From Closterium sp. NIES-65 (lineage: Eukaryota; Streptophyta; Zygnematophyceae; Desmidiales; Closteriaceae), in NCBI GenBank assembly GCA_948144175.1, contig CANXME010000886.1:124001-188000 (forward strand): a stretch of DNA of 64,000 nt. Reading direction: 5' to 3'. A program made the translations under genes and the position numbers. The notes below the pieces were generated by a model that was not told the origin of the DNA, made no database searches, and worked only from the letters and a program-made list of their open reading frames with translations. Position 1 is the first letter of the stretch. Each line of letters begins with the position of its first letter. Positions 56,745 through 64,000 of this stretch are shown here, in pieces.

Positions 56745-57520
56745 TTCCGCGGCCCCGTCGCCGCCCTTTCAGCGGCCCCGTCGCCGCCCTTTCCGCGGCC
56801 CCGTCGCCGCCCTTTTAGCGGCCCCGTCGCTGCCCTTTTCGCGGCCCCTTCGCCGCCCTTTTAGCGGCCCCGTCACCGCCCTTTCAGCGGCCCCGTCGCC
56901 GCCCTTCAGCGGCCCTGTCGCCGCCCTTCCACTGCCTCGCCGCCCACCCTTGCAGCGGCCCCGTCGCCGCCCTTCCGCGGCCTCGACGCTGCCCTTCCGC
57001 GGCCCCGTAGCCGCCCTTCCACGCCCCCCCCCCCCCCCCCCCCCCCCCCCCGGCGCCGCCCTTCTGTGGCCCCATCGCCGCCCTCCAGCGGCCCGTCGCC
57101 GCCCTTCCGCGGCCCCGTCGCCGCCCTTTCAGCGGCCCCGTCGCTGCCCTCTCAGCGTCCCCGTCGCCGCCCGCCCTTTCAGCGGCCCCGTCACCGCCCT
57201 TCCGCGGCCCCGTCGCTGCCCTTCAGCGGCCCCGTCGCCGCCCTTCCGCGGCCTAGTTGCCGCCCTTTCAGCGGCCCGTCGCCGCCCTTTCAGCGGCCCG
57301 ACGCCGCCCTTTCAGCGGCCCCGTCACCGCCCTTCCACGGCCCCGTCGCCGCTCAGCCGCCCAGCGTCCGAGCCGCCGAGCAGCCCAGCTGCCAATCAGC
57401 AGAGCCGCCGAGCAGCCGAGCCGCCGAGCAGCCGAGCTGCCCGACCGCCGAACCGCCCTGCAGCTGAGCCGCCCGATCGCCGAGCCGCCCAGCAGCCGAG
57501 CCGCACTGCAGCCGAGGCGC
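56745..57520. repeat. 23-bp GC-rich minisatellite in the copia leader
   Basis: Units of GCCGCCCTTTCAGCGGCCCC plus GTC, alternating CAGCGG and CCGCGG. It is interrupted by a poly-C run (about 57025-57050). A GAGCCGCCGAGCAGCC repeat follows to about 57520. Confidence 0.9.
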
Positions 57521-57627
57521 TGCCGCCTGTCAGCTTGCCCGGGACCGCCCCACTTGCCTGGTAAGAGCAGCGCCTCTGCCACTGCAGTGCCCTGCCCCAC
57601 TGTACTCACTGCCTGTCTACTGCTGTC

Positions 57628-58717
57628 ATGGCCTCCCCTAGTGTTCTCACCTTTGACGCTCAGGGTCGGGCAGTTGACTTTGAGGTCTGGGTAGATGATA
57701 TGCAGCATTTCCTACAGTGCGACAGGTCAGACGGTCTCTCCCTGTTTGACCTCACTTCTTGTGCCTCTCCTGCCCCTGCTGCTGATGCTGACGCCACTGT
57801 TCGCTCACAGTGGGCCACGCGTGATGCTGCTGCTCGCCTTGCTGTGCGCCGCCACTTACCGACCACTGAGCGTGCATACTTTAGCCAGTACAAGAGTGCT
57901 CAGACCTTGTACGACGCTGTAGTTGCACGCTACTCTTCCCCTGCCACTGCTGCACTCACCTGCCTCATGCTACCATACCTCTTCCCTGACCTTGCTACCT
58001 TTCCCACAGTCGCTGACCTCATTACGCACCTCCGCACTAGTGACACTTGCTACCGCGCTGCGCTTCCTACTGAGTTCTGCGCCAAGAACCCCCCCCCCCA
58101 TGTACATCACCCTCTACTACATAGTCACCCGGCTCCCTGACTCTCTCCGCGTAGTCAGGGACCACTTCCTCTCAGTTTGCCCCACCACTCTCACTGTTGA
58201 CCTCCTCGAGAAGGCCCTCCTAGCAGCAGAGAAGAGTATAGTCGCTGTAGGAGCCTCTCGTGGTGACCCTCGCACCCCCGTCTTTGAGGGGTGTTCTCCC
58301 TCCCCCCTCTTGCCCTCAGTTGCCTCTGCTGTTGCGGCCGACCTCGTTGGTTTAGAGTCGGTCGGCGCTGCGTCTGCCCCGAGCGGGAGACGCCGCACCG
58401 ACAAGGGCAAGGGGGGCAAGGGCGCTGGAAGGGCTGGAGGGGGCGGTGGAGGTGGTGCTGGAGGCAGTGGAGGGAGTGGGGGTGGTGGTGGGAGTGGTGC
58501 CGGGGGTGGCGGCGGCGGCAGCAGCAGTGGAGGCGGCGGAGGCGGTGGTGGTGGAGGAGGGAGCGGAGGCGGCGGAGGTGGCGGAGGAGGCGGAGGTGGA
58601 GGAGGCGGCGGAGGCGGCGGCGGCGGTGGTGGAGCAGGTCGCGACTCTGCGCAGAGGAGTGGCTCAAGTGGTGGTCCGCGCCAGCAGCAGCATAGTGGTG
58701 TGACCCTGTCCCCTTAG
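57628..58717 (+). pseudogene. copia gag (plus-strand element)
   Basis: Starts MASPSVLTFDAQGRAVDFEV. A run of 11 C at 58089-58099 shifts the frame by one base relative to the sister copy. The second frame carries gag to SIVAVGASRGDP and a long Gly-rich tail (about 58435-58640), ending at a TAG before QLREWY. Confidence 0.85.
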
Positions 58718-59668
58718 CAGCTTCGTGAGTGGTACACTGCGCGTTAGCACGGTGGGGGTTTTGGTCCCTGCACTTACGTCCTCCGTACCGGCGACCGAGC
58801 TGGTGAGCAGTGCAGAGGCCCGCACTCCACCCAGCGCTGCTTCGGTCGCCTGACGGACGCGTGGCGTCGCCAGTTCCCTGAGGCGTCAGAAATCCCTCGG
58901 TGGGGAGATCTCTCTAGGGCGGGGGTTGCCGTCTTTGATCTTGACTATGATGCTATCCTTGCTGCCATGTATTCTGTAACTACTAGTGTTGAGGGTGACT
59001 GTTACCTGTGTGTACCGCCTGACCCGGGCATTAAGGCCACTGCTCTAGGTGCTGGTGAGGCTGTTGCTCTAGGTGCTAGTACGTCTGCTGCCCCAGGTGC
59101 CAGTGCGTCTGCTGCCCCAGGTGCTGGTGAGTCTGCTCTCTCAGGTACTACGTCGGCTCAGGCCTTCCACACCTTCACCCTTGACTCGGGTGCGTCCCGC
59201 TCCTTCTTTCGAGACCGCACCACTCTTACGCCGCTTAGTCGGCCGGTTGCAGTCTCCCTGGCAGACCCCTCTGGGGGTCCTGTCCTTGCTAGCTTCTCCA
59301 CTGTCTTACCGTGCCCGGCAGCCCCCTCTGGCACCCTGTCAGGTCTCTACCTCCCCTCGTTCTCCACGAACTTGGTGAGTGGAGCGGACCTACAGGACAG
59401 GGGGGTTGACCAGTTCACTCCTGCGAGTCAGCGAGTGACCCACTGCACGTGTGCTCGGACAGGCCGACACTTGGCCACGTTCACCCGTCGGCCAGGGTCG
59501 AGCCTGTACACCCTTACTACTGAGTCTCCGCCAGCTGCTGAGTCTGCCCAGGTAGCTGCGTCGAGTCAGGTGTTTGCTACAGCGTCCAGGTCTGGTCCAG
59601 AGTCTGCTCCCTGCTCGTGTTGTCTGCTGTCCCACCAGACTCTCCTTTGGCACCACCGCCTTGGTTAA
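58718..59668 (+). pseudogene. copia protease region (plus-strand element)
   Basis: After two TAG codons the frame continues through a Cys/His-poor nucleocapsid-like stretch, then from 58967 VEGDCYLCVPPDPG, an Ala-rich spacer, the protease LDSGASRSFF, and the HHRLG of the gag-pre-integrase region, ending in TAA at 59668. Confidence 0.85.
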
Positions 59669-59689
59669 CCCTCCCTGCCTCGTCTCCAA

Positions 59690-60506
59690 GGCATGGCCTC
59701 GGGTGTCCTTGTCTCTGGTCTCCCTCGGTCTCTCCCTCCCCTAACTCCGGGGCCTAGCCCTACCTGCGTCCCCTGCGTCGAGGGGCGACAGCGCGCCGCC
59801 CCTCACTCCTCCGAGTTTCCTCCGACAGAGGCTCCGCTACAGACTCTCCACATGGACGTGTGGGGCCCAGCCCGCGTCAGTGGGCAGGGGCGCGAGCGCT
59901 AATTCCTGCTGGTGGTTGACGACTGCTCGCGTTACACCACAGTCTTCCCCTTGCGCAGCAAGGGTGACGTCACTGAGGTGTTGATCGACTGGATCTGCGC
60001 AACTCGTCTCCAGCTCAGAGAGAGTTTCGGCTCGGACTTTCCTGTTCTGCATCTGCACTTGGAAAGAGGCAGGGAGTTTTCCTCTGCCCGTCCGGGAGCC
60101 TTCTGTCGTGCACAGGGCATCCGCCAGACCTTCACGCTTCCAGCCTCTCCACAGCAAAATGGGATTGCTGAGCGCCGCATTGGCATGGTCATGGACGTCC
60201 CAATTTCTGTGGCCCTTAGCGGTTCAGTACGCCGCGCATCAGCTCAACCTTCAGCCCCGGGTCTCCATGCCAGAGACCTCCCCCGCCTTGCGGTGGACCG
60301 GGAAGGTTGGCGATGCGTCTGCGTTACGGGTCTTGGGATCACGCGCGTTTGTCTGCGACTTGTCTGCGGACAAGCTGTCCCGGCGTGCTATTCCCTGCAT
60401 CTTCCTTGGCTTCCCCCCTGACGCGCCTGGGTGGCAGTTTTACCACCCCACCTCGCGTCGAGTTCTGTCCTCCCAGGACGTCACGTTTGACGAGTCGGTG
60501 CCTTAA
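59690..60506 (+). pseudogene. copia integrase (plus-strand element)
   Basis: Holds the first Asp (LHMDVWGP), a TAA at about 59900 where the sister copy has Tyr, then VVDDCSRYTTVFPLRSK. The second core position reads LHLERGREF, where copia normally has Asp. The Glu is in QNGIAERRIG. A frameshift near 60200 moves the rest (WPLAVQYAAHQLNLQPR, FVCDLSADKLSRR) to another frame. Confidence 0.8.
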
Positions 60507-60617
60507 CACTGTCTTTTCCCCTTCCGCACTGCGCCTCTCCCCCCGCGGCCGCTGTTCCTTGCACCAGGTCCTCCCCCGGTAGACCCCCTCCCCCCTCAGG
60601 GTCCTGCCCCATCAGGT

Positions 60618-61370
60618 GTGTCCCAGGTAGACGCAGTCGAGCCTGTTGAGGTAGCTGTTGACTCTGGTGCTGTTAGAGGTGCTGAGCCTGCGGGTGCCGG
60701 GTCTGGGGGTGTTGAGACTGGGGATGGTGAGACTGGGGGTGCTGAGTCTGGGGGTGCGAAGCCTGGGGGTGCGGAGCCTGGTGGTTTGGAGCCTGGGAGT
60801 GCCGAGCCTGAGGGTGCTGAGTCTGCTCGTGTGGCCGCCGGCGGTGCTTCGTCGAGGCGGGAGCCACTCTCTCCACAGGAGCTGCGCGAGTGGTTTGCCC
60901 ACCGCTGGAGACGTGCTGCTGAGACTGGGGGTGCTGCTGGGGCTACTGGAGTTGGTCTTGCTGGAGTTGCTGGCGGTACTAGTGCTGCTAGAGCTGGAGC
61001 TGCAGGGGGTGTTGGCGCTGGAGTTTCTACTGCCGCTGGTGCGTCTGGGGGTGCTGATGAGGCTGCTGGAGCTGACGCTCCTACTGGAGTTGGTGCTGTT
61101 GTAGCTGGAGCTGCTAAGGGTGTTGGCGCTGGTGGTGCTGCTGGCGCTGGTGCTTTTGAGGGTGCTGGAGTTGGCGCTGGTGGAGCTGGAGGTGCTCCTG
61201 GCGCTGGTGCTGCCGCTGGGGGTACTGGTGCTGCCGCTGGGGGTACTGGTGCCGTCCTTGCTGGTCCACGAGGCGCTGCGCGGCTGAGGCCGTACTTCGT
61301 TCCGCTCTTGGAGCAGGTTCTTGGTCTCCCGCCCTCTCCTAGTCCTGCTCCTTCCTTAGATTGTCCATAG
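60618..61370 (+). pseudogene. copia inter-domain Gly/Ala linker (plus-strand element)
   Basis: A low-complexity linker with repeated GGAESGGAKPGG units, the ELREWFAHRW segment, and then GAGA-type repeats to VLGLPPSPSPAPSLDCP, ending in TAG. It matches the linker at 48900-49540. Confidence 0.7.
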
Positions 61371-61559
61371 CCTGTCCAGTCGCAGTCACACTTACAGCCC
61401 GCCTCCCCTCTACCTGCTCCTTCTCCCTACACTGGTCCTACTAGAGGTCTTGCTGAGCGTCGTGAGCCTGCGTCTCGTCCTGCGTCGCCTGTTCGTGCTC
61501 CTCGCACTAGTCGTCGTGCTCCGCGTCCGCGTCCTCCTGCGGTCCCAGGCACACACCAG

Positions 61560-63209
61560 ATGGCACTGCGTCCTTCCACTGCTCCTCTGCGTGTCCCGTT
61601 GCCGTCTCCTCTAGAGTCCTCTCTTCCTACTCTTGCTGACCGGGAGTCTGACTCCCTTCGTGCTGCTAGTCCTTCGGTCACGCGCATTCTTGCTACTGCT
61701 GTCACTGACCCTTCCTTTGAGTCCACTGCTGCGTCTGCCCTGGTTGCTGAGCTTGTCGGCTTCGCTGCTCGCTGTCGTCTAGACTACGCTGCCAGTCTCG
61801 TTGCTGAGTCTGAGTCTGTCTATCCTCCTTCCGTCGGGGGTGAGTGTGCTCTTAGCACGGACGTCTTTGAGGACAGGCAGGAGGAGTTCCAGTGCTTTGC
61901 TGCTGCTTTGCCCCATCTCGTGTCCACACTAATTGCCCCTAAGGGAGACTTGGATGCACCAGACATCCCGACTCCTCGATCGTACGCTGAGGCGATCGAG
62001 GGTCCCTACTCCTCTCAGTGGCAGTCAGCCATGGACGCAGAGATGGCTTCCTGGAAGTCCACAGGCACCTACGTCGATGAGGTTCCCCCACATGGGGCGA
62101 ACATCGTCAGTGGCATGCGGATTTTCAGGGTGAAGCAGCCGCCGGGTTCTCCGCCTATCTTCAAGGCGCGTTACGTGGCTCGAGGCTTCAGCCAGCAGCA
62201 GGGAGTTGACTATTTTCAGACCTTCTCTCCCACCCTGAAGATGACCACTCTTCGGATGCTGCTGCACATAGCTGCTCAGCGCGACAACGAGCTTCACTCT
62301 CTTGACTTCCGCACAGCTTTCCTGCAAGGCAGCCTGCACGAGGAGATCTGGCTGCGCCGCCCACCTGGCTTCACTGGGTCGTTTCCCCCTGGTACCCAAT
62401 GGAGCCTCTGGCGGCCACTCTACGGTCTCCGCCGGGCACCCCGTGAGTGGCACGACACACTGAGGACTACACTTGCAGCTCGTGGGTTTGCTCCTTCTAC
62501 AGCCGACCCGTCGCTGTTTCTGCGCACCGACACCTCTTTGCCGCCGTTCTACATCCTTGTGTACGTCGACGACTTGGTCTTTGCCACTGCTAACACTGCT
62601 GGACTCGCCCACGTGAAGTCCGAGCTGCAGAAGAGACACACGTGCACAGACCTGGGTGAAATGCGCAGCTACCTTGGCTTGCAGGTCACCCGGGACAGAG
62701 CACAGCGCACCATTACCCTTACTCAGTCACACATGGTGCAGCAGGTCCTTCAGCGCTTCGGCTTCACGTACTCCTCGCCTCAGGCCACTCCTTTGTCTAC
62801 TCGCCACTCGCTCTCAGCTCTGCCTTCGGATGAGTCCGTAGAGCCGAGTGGCCCGTACCCAGAGCTTGTTGGCTGCCTCATGTACCTGATGAAGTGTACA
62901 CGACCTGACCTTGCATACCCTCTTAGCATCTTGGCACGCTATGTTGCTCCTGGGAGACACCGACCAGAGCACATGGCTGCAGCGAAGAGGGTGTTGCGCT
63001 ACGTGTGCAGTACGTCGGGCATGGGGCTAGTGCTTGGAGGGCGACGTCGAGTGGTCCTCACAGGTCACGCTGACGCGTCTTGGGCTGACGACAAGGCTAT
63101 GCAGCGGTCGTCACAGGGTTACACCTTCAGCCTCGGTTCCGGCTCTGTTTCGTGGCGGTCTACTCGCTCGTCTTATGTTCTCAGCTCCAGCTGTGAGGCT
63201 AAGATCTAA
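61560..63209 (+). CDS. copia reverse transcriptase and RNase H (intact RT frame)
   Basis: A single open frame of 549 codons. It covers the whole reverse transcriptase domain (WQSAMDAEMASWKSTGTYVD, LDFRTAFLQGSLHEEIWLR and the catalytic YVDD at about 62562-62573) and most of RNase H (VLTGHADASWADDKA, SSSCEAKI), ending in TAA where the sister copy has Tyr. Downstream RNase H sequence (63210-63387) resumes at ANTADIFTKALPSCDHQ after a deletion of about 60-80 codons. It is the least damaged retroelement frame here, but it lacks a working upstream gag-protease-integrase. Confidence 0.88.
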   Translation: MALRPSTAPLRVPLPSPLESSLPTLADRESDSLRAASPSVTRILATAVTDPSFESTAASALVAELVGFAARCRLDYAASLVAESESVYPPSVGGECALSTDVFEDRQEEFQCFAAALPHLVSTLIAPKGDLDAPDIPTPRSYAEAIEGPYSSQWQSAMDAEMASWKSTGTYVDEVPPHGANIVSGMRIFRVKQPPGSPPIFKARYVARGFSQQQGVDYFQTFSPTLKMTTLRMLLHIAAQRDNELHSLDFRTAFLQGSLHEEIWLRRPPGFTGSFPPGTQWSLWRPLYGLRRAPREWHDTLRTTLAARGFAPSTADPSLFLRTDTSLPPFYILVYVDDLVFATANTAGLAHVKSELQKRHTCTDLGEMRSYLGLQVTRDRAQRTITLTQSHMVQQVLQRFGFTYSSPQATPLSTRHSLSALPSDESVEPSGPYPELVGCLMYLMKCTRPDLAYPLSILARYVAPGRHRPEHMAAAKRVLRYVCSTSGMGLVLGGRRRVVLTGHADASWADDKAMQRSSQGYTFSLGSGSVSWRSTRSSYVLSSSCEAKI

Positions 63210-63404
63210 GTAGGGGCCATGGCTACACAGGAGCTACGCTGGCTCACCTACCTGCTGACTGACCTACGTGGTCTCTGAGGCCAATACTGCTGATATCTTC
63301 ACCAAGGCCCTTCCGTCTTGTGATCATCAGCATTTCTGTACTTTGCTAGGTCTTGTGCCTACCTGGTCTCATTTTCTCACTTCTTGATCTTGCTTGTACT
63401 GTAA

Positions 63405-63477
63405 TCTAAGTAAGGCAAGCAAGCATAGCTGGCATAAGCCGTCGTACTCTCACACCCAACCTAGGCTCTTAATACCA
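63405..63477 (-). other. LTR-element leader with primer-site-like sequence
   Basis: On - the LTR is followed by TGGTATTAAGAGCC and a leader. The same leader follows the LTR at 53446-53375. Here it breaks off at AAGTAAGG and joins the end of the plus-strand copia. Confidence 0.6.
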
Positions 63478-63684
63478 TGTCAAGAATGAGAAGTGGTTGC
63501 ACTAGGAAAAGTGTGGGGTACAAGTAGGAAACCCTAAAGTTATCACACCCCATAGTATCTACCCCACTACAGCCTAAACAAACTGTAGCAGATATAACAT
63601 TTGACAGCCGTATCTGCAGACCACATGAACAACACACAACCGTGAGAACACGATTTGGGTACATCGCACGCCACACTTCTAACA
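63478..63684 (-). repeat. 207-bp LTR (right copy)
   Basis: On - it begins TGTTAGAAG and ends CTTGACA. It closely matches the 206-bp copy at 53447-53652, and by position it is the 5' LTR of the gypsy element. Its outer edge abuts hAT-derived coding sequence. Confidence 0.75.
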
Positions 63685-64000
63685 AACATGAGCTTCCTCT
63701 GTGTAGTAGGCGCCATAGCCGCCACTGTTGGGGAGGTCGGGAAGGCCTTCCTTCTACAAGAACCAGCAGAGCGGGATGAACATTGCGATTGGCTCGTCCG
63801 CCTTCCAGACGATCTGAGCGATGTGCAGAACATGAATGATGTGCCTCGTCGACGCGTCGGCTGCCTGCCAGCGGGTGATGCTCGTTTGTTTCGCCTTGTC
63901 CGCTTCCGCTTGGTTCTTCAAGGCGTTCTTGTGGGCTCTCGTCGCGGAATGGGCCCGGATGCTACCAATCTGGAGGTCGCGCCCACCCTCGCCCTTTGCA
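63685..64000 (-). pseudogene. hAT-derived gene, upstream part (runs off the window)
   Basis: On - an open frame from the window edge reads AHKNALKNQAEADKAKQTSI, TRWQAADASTRHIIHVLH, IVWKADEPIAMFIPLCWFL. Then comes a TAG (63754-63756), then KEGLPDLPNSGGYGAYYTEE, cut by the LTR. In this family such a segment lies just before the core found at 46276, so both halves probably formed one gene. Confidence 0.7.

Larger units (their letters stand above)
56516..63404 (+). mobile_element. copia-type retrotransposon, plus strand, defective
   Basis: The same copia family as at 46-53 kb but in the opposite orientation. A short LTR-end remnant (TCTCATTCTAATTCTCTCA) is followed by TGGTATAGAGCAGG, like a primer site, at about 56547. 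Then come a GC-rich repeat leader and gag from 57628; the coding end is near 63387. Neither LTR is complete. Confidence 0.85.

Noticed and set aside
57628-63209. Premature TAG stops in the copias as a sign of C-to-T mutation at CAG sites (RIP-like or CHG methylation)
   Set aside because: Comparing the two copies, only two or three of about seven stops fit CAG to TAG. Others replace Tyr or other codons, so the pattern is not clear.

Overview
The window is nuclear DNA from a plant-type eukaryote, most likely a streptophyte green alga of the Zygnematophyceae; the copia elements look like those I associate with Closterium. This placement is inference. It rests on a plant-type HMG-CoA reductase, an HY5-type bZIP, spliced genes with GT-AG introns, and copia polyproteins with Gly-rich gag tails. 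No bacterial operon, tRNA, rRNA or CRISPR array was recognised.

Left third (1-19 kb, all on +): three host genes. HMG-CoA reductase (435-4064, 3 exons) makes mevalonate for sterols and isoprenoids. An HY5-like bZIP factor (8199-10211, 3 exons) follows. GPI mannosyltransferase 2, PIG-V (11785-18953, 9 exons), adds the second mannose of GPI anchors in the ER. All three rebuilt reading frames close without a phase conflict. The striking feature is that HMGR and PIG-V are full of tandem, partly decayed copies of their own exon ends, often with the splice site still attached. The bZIP gene between them is clean.

Middle (19-32 kb): minisatellites, a 514-bp TA-flanked MITE inserted in a 35-bp array, an unrecognised spliced gene on - (23783-27662) coding for a highly charged protein, and a 181-bp satellite with a three-monomer higher-order period.

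Right half (32-64 kb): transposons. A Plavaka-type (CACTA-related) transposase gene with about ten introns lies on + (32322-39564). A decayed Tigger/pogo-type transposase on - (40436-44254) is split by a 1.75-kb LTR-type insertion with a perfect 5-bp target duplication. A hAT-derived gene on - is split in two: its C-terminal part is at 44779-46276 and its upstream part at 63685-64000. The 17.4 kb between is a nest of LTR retrotransposons: a - strand copia, a chromodomain gypsy fragment on -, and a + strand copia, punctuated by three copies of one LTR. No retroelement here has an intact full set of reading frames.
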